A stretch of 64,000 bases of DNA from JOPF136 sp963773835 (GTDB taxonomy: Bacteria; Acidobacteriota; Terriglobia; Acidiferrales; UBA7541): the NCBI GenBank assembly GCA_963773835.1, contig CAVZCQ010000002.1, positions 62,001 to 126,000 on the forward strand. Reading direction: 5' to 3'. Of the stretch, positions 27,171-36,029 are shown one piece after another. The position numbers and the translations under genes are program-made. The notes below the pieces were generated by a model. The model saw only the letters and a program-made list of their open reading frames with translations, did no database searches and was not told the DNA's origin. The first letter of the stretch is position 1. The number at the start of each line of letters is the position of its first letter.

Positions 27171-28658
27171 CTAGCTGGTGCCCGGCGCGCCGTGGGCGCG
27201 CTCCAGAGCCGAAAGTAGGGCGCGGGCTTTGTTGACGCACTCCTCGTGTTCGCGCTCGGGGACGGAATCGGCGACGATGCCGGCGCCGGCCTGGACGTAG
27301 GCGGCGCCGCCTTTGGCCACCAATGTTCTGATGGCGATGCAGGAATCCATGTTGCCGGAATAATCGAGGTAGAGGACGGAGCCGCCGTAGATGCCGCGGC
27401 GGGTGGGCTCGAGCTCCTCGATGATTTCCATGGCGCGGACTTTGGGGGCTCCGGAAAGGGTGCCGGCGGGGAAACAGGACATGAGGGCATCGAAGCAATC
27501 GACGTCCGGGCGGAGGCGGCTGCGAAGGGAGGAGACGAGGTGCATAACGTGGGAGTAGCGCTCGACGGACATTAACTGTTCGACGCGCACACTGCCGTAT
27601 TCGGAGACGCGGCCGAGGTCGTTGCGCCCGAGGTCCACGAGCATGATGTGCTCGGCGCGCTCCTTGGGGTCCTGAAGCAGTTCGCGCTCCAGGCGCTGAT
27701 CGTCCTGCTCGTTTTGTCCGCGGGGGCGGGTGCCGGCGATGGGGCGATAGAAGGCATCGCGGCCCTGGACTTTGACGAGCATTTCGGGGGAGCTGCCGAC
27801 GACGGAAAGGCCGGCGAGGCGGAGAAAGTACATGTAGGGCGAGGGATTGACAACACGCAGGGCGCGGTAGATGGCCAGCGGGTCGGCGGAGGTGCGGGCG
27901 GTGAAGCGCTGGCTGAGAACGACCTGGAAGACGTCGCCGGCGCGAATGTACTGCTTGGCGCGGCGGACAGCCTGGAGGAAGCGGGCGCGGGGAAAATCGG
28001 AGTGGACGCGGAGGGGCGCGCCGCGCGCACCGTGGCGCTCGCGTGGGAGCGGCCGTTCGAGCCGTGCACGGGTGGCGCGGAGGGCGCGGACCGCGTCGTC
28101 ATATTTCGAGCGGAGGCTGCCGGAGCCCTCGGTGAAGACGTTGCGAATAATCCAGACGGCCTGGCGAACGTGATCGAAGGCGACCAGGCCATCGAAGAGC
28201 ATGAAGAGGGCGTCGTCCACACCGACGTCGTCGGGATGCGTGGCGGGGATGTTTTCAGCGAGCCGGACGGCGTCGTAAGCGAGATAGCCGATGGCGCCTC
28301 CGGAAAACGGAGGCATTCCCGAAAGCCGAACCGGATGAAAACGAGCGAGGCGCCGGCGGAGCAGATCGAAGAGGCCTGCTTCGTGCCGTTCCACCGTGCC
28401 GCCGGCTTCGAGAGTGGCGCCGCGGGCACTCCAACGCACGACTTCAAAGGGATCGCGACCCAGAAACGAATAACGCGCGAGGCGCTCTCCGCCCTCGACG
28501 CTTTCGAGCAGAAAGGCATGGGAGGCGCGGGAAGGGGGCGCGAGACGGAGAAACGCGGAGACCGGCGTGAGCAGATCGGCTGGAAGAACTTCGCAGACGG
28601 GCACCAGATTGCCCCGCCGGGCCAGTTTCCGGAACCCGGCAAAATCCGGCGTAATCAT
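27171..28658 (-). CDS. trpE: Anthranilate synthase component I
   Basis: A 495-residue chorismate-using enzyme that makes anthranilate with TrpG. Seen: FLLESVEGGERLARYSFLG at the N-terminus, which contains the LLES tryptophan feedback motif. NPSPYMYFLR, GTRPRG, DLGRNDLGRV, AGTLSGAPKVRAMEIIEELEP and GGSVLYLDYSGNMD follow. The LLES motif favours TrpE over PabB and implies feedback inhibition by tryptophan. The start overlaps the aroDE stop by 4 bases, giving the order aroDE-trpE-trpG on the minus strand. Confidence 0.95.
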   Translation of the reverse strand: MITPDFAGFRKLARRGNLVPVCEVLPADLLTPVSAFLRLAPPSRASHAFLLESVEGGERLARYSFLGRDPFEVVRWSARGATLEAGGTVERHEAGLFDLLRRRLARFHPVRLSGMPPFSGGAIGYLAYDAVRLAENIPATHPDDVGVDDALFMLFDGLVAFDHVRQAVWIIRNVFTEGSGSLRSKYDDAVRALRATRARLERPLPRERHGARGAPLRVHSDFPRARFLQAVRRAKQYIRAGDVFQVVLSQRFTARTSADPLAIYRALRVVNPSPYMYFLRLAGLSVVGSSPEMLVKVQGRDAFYRPIAGTRPRGQNEQDDQRLERELLQDPKERAEHIMLVDLGRNDLGRVSEYGSVRVEQLMSVERYSHVMHLVSSLRSRLRPDVDCFDALMSCFPAGTLSGAPKVRAMEIIEELEPTRRGIYGGSVLYLDYSGNMDSCIAIRTLVAKGGAAYVQAGAGIVADSVPEREHEECVNKARALLSALERAHGAPGTS

Positions 28659-30172
28659 GATGGTCCCCGCCGGGACTGAGTGCGGCTTTCTTCGCGCGCG
28701 AGAGCTGCGGTGACCTCAGCGCGCATGGCGGCCACCGGGGCTTTCTCGCCGGTCCACAGCTCCCATTGGGCCACGCCCTGAGCGACGAACATGTCCACCC
28801 CGGAGAGGGTCGCGATGCCGCGACGCTCGGCGAGGCGGAGCAGGCGGGTGCGCATGGGGCGGTAGATGAGGTCGAAAACGAGGCCGCAGCGCAGCTCGGC
28901 GGCCTCGAGGGGGGAGTCGTCCTCGCGGGGCATCATGCCGATGGGAGTGGCGTTGACGATGGCGTCGAAATCGAGTTCGCGCAGCTGCTTGCGTTCCACG
29001 GCCTCGGCGCCGAAATCGCGGGCGGCGGCGCGTGCGGCCTCCGGCCGGCGGGCGCAGAAGAACACCTGAGCGCCGGCACGCGCGGCAGCATGGCCGACGG
29101 TGCGGCCGGCGCCCCCCACGCCAAAGACGAGAATGCGGGCGCCTTCGAGCTTGATCCTGCGGCCGAGGGATTGCATGACGCCGAGGTGGTCGGTGTTGTA
29201 GCCGTGAAGCTTACCCGCCCGGCTCACCACGGTGTTTGCGGCGCCAATCTCGAGCGCCAGGGGATCGCATTCGTCGAGAAAACGAACGATGGACTGCTTG
29301 TGCGGAATGGTGACGCTGAGTCCGGAGATGCGCAAGGCGCGAATGGAGCTTACGAAGTCATTGAGGTCGCGGACCAGGAAGGGAACGAAGACGGCGTTGA
29401 CGTGGCGGTGCGCGAACGCGGCATTGTGCATGAGAGGCGAGAGCGAATGGGCGATGGGGTTGCCGATGACGCCGTAGAGCTGGGTGCGCCGGTTGTGGCG
29501 CTCGACGCGATAGACGGACTGCATGGTTTCGAGCGGAAGCTGGCCAGGGGCGACGGGGCGAGCCACAGCAGCGTAGGCCAGCGGGCTGCCTTCGCGAAGG
29601 GCGAGAATCCTGCCGGGCTGGCCGATCTCCCCCATGGGCGCGAGGATAACGTTTGGGTGGCGATGGGCAGCGCTGAGCAGCCGGGAGAGCTCGCGATAGT
29701 TGCGGGTGAGCGCCGCGATCTTTACCAATTCGCCGCCGGCGGATTCCAGGCGGCGACGGAGCTCTCCCAGGCGAGCGGGGGTGCGCACGAAATCGTGGGA
29801 GGAGACAATCAGGCGGACGTCTCCGAGCGTTTTGCGGAGAGTGGCGGGATTCAGGCGCTCGAGGGTCTCGATTTCCAGGTCGCACCAGGCGCACCCGGAG
29901 CCGGCGGCGAGGACCAGGCGGGAAATCTGGCGGGCAATACTGCCGTCGAATTTGCCGCCGGCTTCTTTCCTGCGGCAGGTGGCAATGAGGGTGGCCTGGC
30001 CGGCCAGGGGTTGAATTCCGCGGAGAAGAGCAGCGAATTCGTCCTCCGAATCGAGGTAGTCGAGACGCAATTCGATGGCCTGTGTGCGGCGGAGTGCCAG
30101 GCGGGCCGCAGCGAGAGCGTCGTGGGCGGTGGACTCAGCGACGACGGCGCAGACTTTATTATCCTGAAACAC
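28655..30172 (-). CDS. aroDE: Bifunctional 3-dehydroquinate dehydratase (type I) / shikimate dehydrogenase
   Basis: A fusion of about 505 residues. The N-terminal type I DHQ dehydratase shows ELRLDYLDSE, ATCRRKEAGGKFDGS, SSHDF, the Schiff-base Lys in VKIAALT, and APMGEIGQPGRIL. The C-terminal AroE shows GVIGNPIAHSLSPLMHN, the substrate Lys in SVTIPHK, GAANTVV, GYNTDHLG and the NADP loop FGVGGAGRT. It does two consecutive shikimate-pathway steps, as in plant DHQ-SDH. The frame continues upstream, but GTG at 30172 (MFQDNKVCAVV) is where homology begins. Confidence 0.92.
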   Translation of the reverse strand: MFQDNKVCAVVAESTAHDALAAARLALRRTQAIELRLDYLDSEDEFAALLRGIQPLAGQATLIATCRRKEAGGKFDGSIARQISRLVLAAGSGCAWCDLEIETLERLNPATLRKTLGDVRLIVSSHDFVRTPARLGELRRRLESAGGELVKIAALTRNYRELSRLLSAAHRHPNVILAPMGEIGQPGRILALREGSPLAYAAVARPVAPGQLPLETMQSVYRVERHNRRTQLYGVIGNPIAHSLSPLMHNAAFAHRHVNAVFVPFLVRDLNDFVSSIRALRISGLSVTIPHKQSIVRFLDECDPLALEIGAANTVVSRAGKLHGYNTDHLGVMQSLGRRIKLEGARILVFGVGGAGRTVGHAAARAGAQVFFCARRPEAARAAARDFGAEAVERKQLRELDFDAIVNATPIGMMPREDDSPLEAAELRCGLVFDLIYRPMRTRLLRLAERRGIATLSGVDMFVAQGVAQWELWTGEKAPVAAMRAEVTAALAREESRTQSRRGPS

Positions 30173-30320
30173 CGTGCGGGCACCCCATCCCGGCCAGCGG
30201 GATGGCCCGCCGGGGGCCACTATTATGCAGTATCCAGAGTGTAAAGCCGCGACGGGAGGCGGCTTGACGCCCTCGCTCGGCTTTGTTACGGTCTGGCAAG
30301 GAAGTACCCTCGCGCCCGCA

Positions 30321-30336
30321 TCCCGAAGCTTCGGGA
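30321..30336. repeat. 16-base perfect palindrome TCCCGAAGCTTCGGGA
   Basis: It lies between the divergent aroDE and secreted-protein genes. A copy with one mismatch is at 10291-10306, and it is related to the TCCCGAT..ATCGGGA elements at 2861-2879 and 15271-15286. It could be mistaken for an operator, but its recurrence suggests a dispersed repeat. Confidence 0.55.
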
Positions 30337-30365
30337 CCGGGGGCTGCGGAATGAAGGAGTGTCCC

Positions 30366-31226
30366 ATGCGACGCATCGCGCTAACCCTGTCGTGTCTGAT
30401 GACCCTGTGGGCTGCAGGCGCTGCAGCCCAAAATGAGCCGGTGGAACGGGGCCACTCCGCCACGGAGGCGGATACTTTTTGCGCCGGGATGATTACGAAC
30501 GAACAAATCCCGTACGACATGTACGTGATCTCCGGGCCGGAGGCGGATCCGCAGACGATCTATTCGAAGGGGCAGTACGTATATGTGAGCAAGGGCTCCG
30601 GGGACGGCGTGAAGGTGGGAGACGAATTCGCGGTGATGCGTCCCGTACATGACTTTCTGCACGTGAGGTCGTTCGACCAGGAACACTCGCTGGCGAACGC
30701 GATGGGCACACAGTGGGCCGACGTGGGGCGGATCCGCGTAGTGGTGGTGCAACCGAAGGTGTCGATTGCGCGGATTTCCTATTCGTGCACCTACATGGAG
30801 CGAGGCGATTACGTCCGACCGCTGGTGAACTACCTTGTCCCGCCCTTCCGGCCGCTGAAAGATCTGGACCGGTTTGCGCCGCCGAGCGGAAAGGCTACGG
30901 GCCGAGTATTCAGGGCAAAAAATTACCAGATGGCTGAGGAGCGAGGCGAAGTGGTGTACGTAAACCTGACGGGAGTGAATCCAGGAGACTATGTCCGCTT
31001 CTACCGGCTCTCGGCGGCACAGAATAACTCCATCTACCAGATCGGGGGGATGGTGGACCATGTGTTCGGGTTCGGGCACACGCCAGTGCGGTGGTCCCCG
31101 GGCGATGTACCTCGCGAGGTGCTCGGGGAGGGAGTGGTGCTGCGCACCACGCCGACCTCGGCGAGCGTGCTGATCTTCAACGAACTCCGTGAGATCTACC
31201 TTGGCGACTGGGTCGAAGTGGAATAG
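30366..31226 (+). CDS. Secreted hypothetical protein with FlgT-C-like beta domains
   Basis: A 286-residue exported protein: MRRIALTLSCLMTLWAAGAAAQ is a signal peptide cleaved at about residue 22. Two similar beta-rich segments, GQYVYVSKGSGDGVKVGDEFAVMR and GEVVYVNLTGVNPGDYVRFYR, resemble the FlgT C-terminal or other outer-surface beta modules that start with a Gly-x-VYV motif. AAGGAG at 30354-30359 sits 6 bases before ATG 30366 and decides the start. It is followed by a strong intrinsic terminator. Function unknown, probably periplasmic or envelope. Confidence 0.7.
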   Translation: MRRIALTLSCLMTLWAAGAAAQNEPVERGHSATEADTFCAGMITNEQIPYDMYVISGPEADPQTIYSKGQYVYVSKGSGDGVKVGDEFAVMRPVHDFLHVRSFDQEHSLANAMGTQWADVGRIRVVVVQPKVSIARISYSCTYMERGDYVRPLVNYLVPPFRPLKDLDRFAPPSGKATGRVFRAKNYQMAEERGEVVYVNLTGVNPGDYVRFYRLSAAQNNSIYQIGGMVDHVFGFGHTPVRWSPGDVPREVLGEGVVLRTTPTSASVLIFNELREIYLGDWVEVE

Positions 31227-31252
31227 CCGGACTTTTGACCTTCGGGAACGGG

Positions 31253-31280
31253 AAGCCCCGGGCGAGGCCCGGGGCTTTTT
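31253..31280 (+). terminator. Intrinsic (Rho-independent) terminator
   Basis: An 11-bp perfect stem (AAGCCCCGGGC, GAG loop, GCCCGGGGCTT) running into a T-run at 31276-31280, 27 bases after the stop of the secreted-protein gene. The clearest terminator in the window. Confidence 0.9.
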
Positions 31281-31358
31281 GTTTCTGGGGCGGGTGCGCG
31301 GTCCGGAGCCGGCCCGCGAAGGCAATCTCACGGGCGGAGCGTGGGGCGACGCGCAGTA

Positions 31359-31970
31359 CTAACCCGCTGCTGCGGCAGGGCTCGCCGGATATTCGGATTC
31401 GGAAAAAACCTCGGCGGTGAATAGCTCGATGCGAACTTCCGGGTTGCGCCACGCCTCAGCGGGAAGCCCGGCCTTGCGACAGGTTTCTTCCAGGAAACGG
31501 TGCGCCGACCACCGATATTGAGAGGCCACCTGTGGCAGAAGCAGCCCGCGAGCGCCGCCCAGAGAAACAGCGGCTCCGTGCACGCCGGGCTCCAGGCACC
31601 GGAGCACATCGGCGGCCGGCAGGACTTCGGCAGTAGCCAGAATGGAGAGCTCGATCTGGAGAGCATCGAGTTCGTGAACTTGGACCGGCGGGAAGCGGGG
31701 GTCGCGTGAGGCGGCCAGAACAGCGCAGGCGGCCACGAGCGAATCGAGGGTGTCCGGAGAATCCGTCCTGCCGATGCAACCGCGCAGCCGGCCCGCCAGG
31801 TGCAGGCTGACAAACACGCCACGGCGCGGCAGCGGCTGCGTTGGCGTCCGGGAATCTGCTTTTGGGAGGGCATGCCCCAGCACGAAGGCGCGAATCGTGC
31901 AGCGTGCCAGTGCCAGCAGGCGCGCGCGCTCGCCGGGCGGAATCAATCCGGGAGCAGGGTCAGGTTTCAT
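31359..31970 (-). CDS. AMMECR1-domain protein (AmmeMemoRadiSam system protein A-like)
   Basis: A 203-residue AMMECR1-domain protein. It has the hallmark GVFVSLHLAGRLRGCIGRTDS, then DPRFPPV and LLLPQVASQYRWSAHRFLEETCRKAGLP. In many prokaryotes this domain is encoded with a Memo protein and a radical SAM enzyme (the AmmeMemoRadiSam set), but neither partner is here. The gene overlaps pgsA by 11 bases and follows it on the minus strand. Biochemical function unknown. Confidence 0.87.
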   Translation of the reverse strand: MKPDPAPGLIPPGERARLLALARCTIRAFVLGHALPKADSRTPTQPLPRRGVFVSLHLAGRLRGCIGRTDSPDTLDSLVAACAVLAASRDPRFPPVQVHELDALQIELSILATAEVLPAADVLRCLEPGVHGAAVSLGGARGLLLPQVASQYRWSAHRFLEETCRKAGLPAEAWRNPEVRIELFTAEVFSESEYPASPAAAAG

Positions 31971-32622
31971 GCCTTTCGAAGGAAGGAGGCACCGGGGGAG
32001 GCGCGACCTCCTGGGACTTTTTCCGGCGTTCGAGGATGCGCAGGCGCAGGCGGCGCTGCTTCACGCGGTCGTCCACCTGGCTCCAGAATTTGAGGAAGTA
32101 TTGGACGGCGGAGAGCACGGCGAAGAGAACCACGAGCCACAACAGGCCGTAGCCGAGCATGTGAAGAGCGGGAAATCGGCGGCTGAGCATGACTGTGCAT
32201 GCGGCCACCACCTGCAACGCCATTTTAGTCTTGCCCAAACCCGAGGCAGAAATGGTGAGACCTTCGGCCGAGGCAATGTTGCGGAGACCGAGGACGGTGA
32301 ATTCCCGGCCGATGATGATGACCACCATCCAGGCGGGAACCAGGCTCATATCCACCAGCGAGATGAACGCCGCAGTGATGAGCAATTTGTCGGCAATGGG
32401 ATCGAGCAGAATTCCGAGGGTGGTGATCTCGCCGCGGCGGCGCGCGATCATCCCGTCCAGCCAGTCCGTGGCGGCGGCCACCGCCAGGATGAGAACGCCC
32501 CACTCTTCAAAATGAACGGAAAACCCCCAGAGGACCACGTTGGGGGAATGACCGAGCAGCACCGCCACCAGCAGCGGCACGAAGAAAATCCGCAGCAGCG
32601 TCAGGGCATTCGGGACATTCAT
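31960..32622 (-). CDS. pgsA: CDP-diacylglycerol-glycerol-3-phosphate 3-phosphatidyltransferase
   Basis: A 220-residue integral membrane CDP-alcohol phosphatidyltransferase, probably making phosphatidylglycerol phosphate. The family signature is complete: TDWLDGMIARRRGEITTLG followed by ILLDPIADK. Starts MNVPNALTLLRIFFVP. Four or five hydrophobic helices. The C-terminus is extended by a charged tail (about 30 residues). A second, shorter family member is at 58858-59409, so one of the two may use another alcohol such as inositol phosphate or serine. Confidence 0.9.
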   Translation of the reverse strand: MNVPNALTLLRIFFVPLLVAVLLGHSPNVVLWGFSVHFEEWGVLILAVAAATDWLDGMIARRRGEITTLGILLDPIADKLLITAAFISLVDMSLVPAWMVVIIIGREFTVLGLRNIASAEGLTISASGLGKTKMALQVVAACTVMLSRRFPALHMLGYGLLWLVVLFAVLSAVQYFLKFWSQVDDRVKQRRLRLRILERRKKSQEVAPPPVPPSFERHET

Positions 32623-33110
32623 GTTGCTCTCAGGCGGGAGCCTTCGCGGCTCGCCCCTTACATTGCAAACCGCGATACGATTCGACTATAGACGCGACCG
32701 GCAGTGCGAGTCAACGATTGCCCGCGAGGGCGGCGCGCGGATGCTTTCCGTAAGCGAAAATGCCGCCGAACGAGTCTGAAGCAGCGGGCAGGGCCGCGAG
32801 TGGAGGTGTCCTCCGGACGGGAAGCGGAGTTGCTGTAAATCTGTGCAAAATAGGGAAAGCGGGTGGCGAGGCGGGACGACTCCGTGGGTGCCCTGAGTTG
32901 CAGCACGGGCTGGTTCTAACCAATGTTTTTTCAATCAGTTAGAGACGGCGATTCCGGGGAATTTACGGAAGTGTCAAAACTCCGGCGGAAGCCTCGCGGA
33001 TCCGAGGTATCTCTTTTCCACATAATTTTCCACAGGCGGAAGCAGCGCGAATTGGCGGGATTTCAGCAGGTTACGGGCTGCTCTCCACAATGATTTGCAA
33101 CGGCAGCGCA
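32623..33110. other. Intergenic spacer, with two DnaA-box-like sites
   Basis: No gene supported in 488 bases. It holds A+T-rich patches around 32915-32943 (with TCTAAC/GTTAGA inverted repeats) and two identical TTTTCCACA nonamers at 33014-33022 and 33026-33034. Nothing else stands out. Confidence 0.45.
33014..33034. promoter_or_regulatory. Tandem TTTTCCACA nonamers (DnaA-box-like)
   Basis: Two identical 9-mers spaced 12 bases start to start, matching the relaxed DnaA box TTWTNCACA. There are no origin genes nearby (dnaA, dnaN, gidA, parAB) and no further cluster of boxes, so an origin is unlikely. A DnaA-responsive promoter or chance is possible. Confidence 0.3.
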
Positions 33111-33311
33111 TCAGGGGGCGTGCCGCACCCCCAAAACCCGAGCAGGGAGGAAAATCAATCCCTTAACCAGCGCCAGCGCTCCTTCCACGGCGATGCCTAC
33201 GATGCGAAAGGGCAAAAGAAAGAGCCAGACGATGGGATAGAGCACCAAGGCGAGAAGCGCCACGGGCCAGCAGAGCACCAACAGGATGCACCACAAAAGG
33301 AATCGAGCCAT
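33111..33311 (-). CDS. Small membrane protein, 66 residues
   Basis: A 66-residue hydrophobic protein with two or three closely packed transmembrane segments (FLLWCILLVLCWPVALLALV, then YPIVWLFLLPFRIVGIAV and ALALVKGLIFLPARVLG). No recognised family. The codon pattern and GGGGGTTGCG before the ATG make it look genuine. Isolated on the minus strand between pgsA and hflX. Confidence 0.6.
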   Translation of the reverse strand: MARFLLWCILLVLCWPVALLALVLYPIVWLFLLPFRIVGIAVEGALALVKGLIFLPARVLGVRHAP

Positions 33312-33478
33312 CGCAACCCCCGGCGAACGAGCAGCCTCATTCTAGGATACGAATGGAAGGAGAGAAAGGTTCTGGGGGCGAGCCACGGAAAGCCGGCAGG
33401 GGAACTCGCGCCTATCTCACCAGCGAGAAAGCAGAGAAAGACTCCTAGGAGAGGGCGGGCACGGCGTAGGACCGCATT

Positions 33479-34783
33479 TCACGAGTTCTCGGGCCCGCGA
33501 CGAGAGGAAGCCGGCTTCAACTGGCCGGCGAGCGATTCCGGGACCTCCGCATCCACCCAGAGATACGAATCGCGAACCTCGGAAGCAAACACGCGACCGC
33601 GGGCATGAAGGAGGGCGAGGGTGCGGCCATCCTCGAGAGGCAACGCGAACTGCATGCGCACCAACCCTTCCGCCGGGAGAGCAGCATCAATCCGCGCCAG
33701 CAGTTCCGAAAGGCCGGTGCCCTGGAGGGCGGAGACGGGGACGCCAGAGCCGTTGCCGTAGGAAGGGAGAAGCTCGGCGGGGAGTTTGTCGCACTTGTTG
33801 AAGACGTGAATGCGCGGGCGGTCAGAGAGGCCGAGGTCCGAGAGGATTTTGACCACCTCGGTGTCCTGTTCGGGGTGGTGCGGGCTGGAGACGTCGGTGA
33901 CATGAAGGATGAGCGCGGCTTCCTCGGCTTCCTCGAGAGTGGCGCGAAAGGCGGCGATCAAACCGGGCGGAAGATCGCGGAGGAATCCGACGGTGTCGGA
34001 AAGGAGTGCGCGATGGCCGGAGGGCAGATGGATGGCGCGCACGGTGGGATCGAGTGTGGCAAACATGCGGGGCGAGGTGAGCACGTCCGCGCTGGTGAGC
34101 GCATTGAAGAGCGTGGATTTGCCGGCGTTCGTATAGCCCACCAATGCGACGGACGGCAGGGGCACGTCGCGGCGGGCCTTGCGCTGCACCTGGCGCCGGC
34201 GGCGCACGAGTTCGATCTCGGCCCGAACCTTCGCGATGCGGCCGCGGATGCGGCGGCGGTCGGTCTCCAATTTCTGCTCGCCGGGACCGCGGGTGCCGAT
34301 GCCGCCACCCAGGCGGGAGAGCTCGACGCCGCGCCCAGAGAGGCGAGGGAGCAGATAGTTGAGCTGGGCGAGTTCCACCTGGAGCATGCCTTCGCGGGTG
34401 CGGGCGTGGCGGGCAAAGATATCCAGGATCAATTGGGTGCGGTCGATAACACCGAGATCGAGGGATTTTTCGATGTTGCGCTGCTGGCCCGGAGTGAGAT
34501 TGCGGTCGAAAATGACGACGGCGGCGCGATGGGAGAGGGCCTCGGCGCGAATCTCATCCAGTTTACCGCGGCCGACGAGTGTGGCGGGATCGAGATCCTC
34601 GCGCATCTGCACGACGGTGGCGGCCACTTCCGCGCCCGCGCTGCGGGCCAGCTCCTGGAGCTCCTCGATGCGCTCGCGCTCGTAGTCCGCAGCGGCTAGG
34701 CCGGGGACGCGCGCGCCGCGCTTCAATCCGACGCCCACCAGCAGGACGCGCTCGTTCGCACCGACGGGTTGCAGCGTTTTCAT
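33479..34783 (-). CDS. hflX: GTPase HflX (ribosome-associated)
   Basis: A 434-residue HflX, an OBG-HflX class GTPase that splits or rescues stalled 70S ribosomes. The N-terminal ATP-binding-like domain ends with the Gly-rich GGGIGTRGPGEQKLETDRRR. The G domain has GYTNAGKSTLFN, DTVGFLRDLPP and NKCD. Start ATG 34783 (MKTLQPVGANERVLLVG) fits the family length; a longer frame upstream is judged spurious. It lies 200 bases downstream of miaA on the same strand, the classical miaA-(hfq)-hflX neighbourhood but without hfq. Confidence 0.95.
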   Translation of the reverse strand: MKTLQPVGANERVLLVGVGLKRGARVPGLAAADYERERIEELQELARSAGAEVAATVVQMREDLDPATLVGRGKLDEIRAEALSHRAAVVIFDRNLTPGQQRNIEKSLDLGVIDRTQLILDIFARHARTREGMLQVELAQLNYLLPRLSGRGVELSRLGGGIGTRGPGEQKLETDRRRIRGRIAKVRAEIELVRRRRQVQRKARRDVPLPSVALVGYTNAGKSTLFNALTSADVLTSPRMFATLDPTVRAIHLPSGHRALLSDTVGFLRDLPPGLIAAFRATLEEAEEAALILHVTDVSSPHHPEQDTEVVKILSDLGLSDRPRIHVFNKCDKLPAELLPSYGNGSGVPVSALQGTGLSELLARIDAALPAEGLVRMQFALPLEDGRTLALLHARGRVFASEVRDSYLWVDAEVPESLAGQLKPASSRRGPENS

Positions 34784-34983
34784 TCGTTCGGCGAGAAATG
34801 GCCGACCAGAATCGGCGTGGTCTCCGGGCTCGTAGCGGAGCGCGGGGGGCGCGCGGTGACGGAGAACGGCTGCTCGAAGCTGGAGAGAAATCTCAAATCG
34901 CTCACAACTATTATACCGCGGCGGGGGACGAAGGGAGGAGGGTACTCGCCAGGCGCACAATCCGGCAACATGCGCCCCTGACG

Positions 34984-35937
34984 TCAGCCGGTCTCATTCG
35001 GTCTCTCCAGAGGGCTGGCGAGCAAAGCAAATGCGCTCTCGGCGACCGCTGGATCGTCGCCAAAACCCTCAAACCACTCGACAGCGGGCTCGCGCCGGAA
35101 CCAGGTGATCTGGCGCTTTGCGTAACGGCGCGTGGCCTGCTGGATGGCACGCACAGCCGTCTCCAGGTCCACGACGCCAGCGAGATGGGCGCGCAGTTCG
35201 CTGTAACCGATGAAGTGGAACGGCTTCAGGCCGGCGTCCAGTCCTTGGGCGAGCAGAGAGCGCACCTCATCCAGCCATCCGGCGGCGAGCATGGCGCGGG
35301 TGCGGCGCTCGATGCGGGCGTAGAGAGCAGATCGAGGCGGCATCAGGCCGATTTTCAGGGGCAGGAAGCCCTCGAGGCGCGGGCGCGGCCGGCGCAGGAC
35401 TTCGCTCATGGGCCTTCCGGAGGCGAGGCAGACCTCGATGGCGCGAATGAGTTTGGCAGCATCGCGCGGGGCGATGCGAGCGGCGGAGGCAGGATCGAGC
35501 CGTGCCAGCAGCCGGTGGAGGTATTCGGAGCCGCGAGCGCGGGCGCGACGGCGCAGCCGCTCGCGCAATTCCTCCGAGCGGCCCGGAGCGTCCGCCAGTC
35601 CTTCCAGCAGGGCGCGCAGGTAGAGGCCGGTTCCGGCGGTGAGAACGGGGAGGCGGGCGCGGCTTCGCAAATCGGCCAGCACTTCCAGCGCGGCGCGGCG
35701 GTAATCGCCCGCGGTGAAAACTTCGCCGGGCTCGAGCATGTCCATCAAATGGTGCGGGACGCCGCATTGTTCGGCGCCGCGCACTTTGGAGGTGCCGATA
35801 TCGAAGTGGCGGTAGAGCTGCGTGGAATCACAGCAGAGGACTTCACCCTGCCAGCGGCGGGCCACTTCAATGGCCAGCGCGGACTTGCCGCAGGCGGTAG
35901 GGCCGAGGATAACGACGAAAGGAGCAGGCTGATTCAT
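34984..35937 (-). CDS. miaA: tRNA dimethylallyltransferase
   Basis: A 317-residue MiaA that prenylates A37 of tRNAs reading UNN codons. P-loop GPTACGKSAL; CDSTQLYRHFDIGTSK, where family members usually have DSMQ or DSAQ; HHLMDML; AGGTGLY-like TAGTGLYLRALLEGL; and the C-terminal RRYAKRQITWFRRE. The ATG overlaps the stop of a 31-residue membrane peptide gene by 4 bases, extending the lipid A/TonB operon. Confidence 0.96.
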   Translation of the reverse strand: MNQPAPFVVILGPTACGKSALAIEVARRWQGEVLCCDSTQLYRHFDIGTSKVRGAEQCGVPHHLMDMLEPGEVFTAGDYRRAALEVLADLRSRARLPVLTAGTGLYLRALLEGLADAPGRSEELRERLRRRARARGSEYLHRLLARLDPASAARIAPRDAAKLIRAIEVCLASGRPMSEVLRRPRPRLEGFLPLKIGLMPPRSALYARIERRTRAMLAAGWLDEVRSLLAQGLDAGLKPFHFIGYSELRAHLAGVVDLETAVRAIQQATRRYAKRQITWFRREPAVEWFEGFGDDPAVAESAFALLASPLERPNETG

Positions 35938-36029
35938 TCGAACAGGCGCGCGTAGCGGACCACCAGGTAGGCGAAGACGAGCAGGGCGGCAAGGAGCGTG
36001 CCGACAACCTGCGCCCGGGTGGGCTTCAC
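35934..36029 (-). CDS. 31-residue single-span membrane peptide
   Basis: GTG-initiated frame of 31 codons plus stop, translating as MKPTRAQVVGTLLAALLVFA followed by YLVVRYARLFE. This is a short basic N-terminus followed by one transmembrane helix. Its GTG overlaps the stop of the TonB-like gene, and its TGA overlaps the miaA ATG, so both junctions are 4-base (NTGA) overlaps as elsewhere in this run. The tight packing on both sides argues that it is translated. No family recognised; possibly a small partner of the upstream TonB-like protein. Confidence 0.65.
   Translation of the reverse strand: MKPTRAQVVGTLLAALLVFAYLVVRYARLFE

Noticed and set aside
28766..30244. Plus-strand 492-codon frame opposite aroDE.
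   Set aside because: Shadow of the fused shikimate-pathway gene; Gly/Glu-rich with no recognisable motif.
32900..33100. Replication origin at the DnaA-like boxes.
   Set aside because: Only two boxes, no long AT-rich unwinding region, and no dnaA, dnaN, rpmH or parAB nearby.
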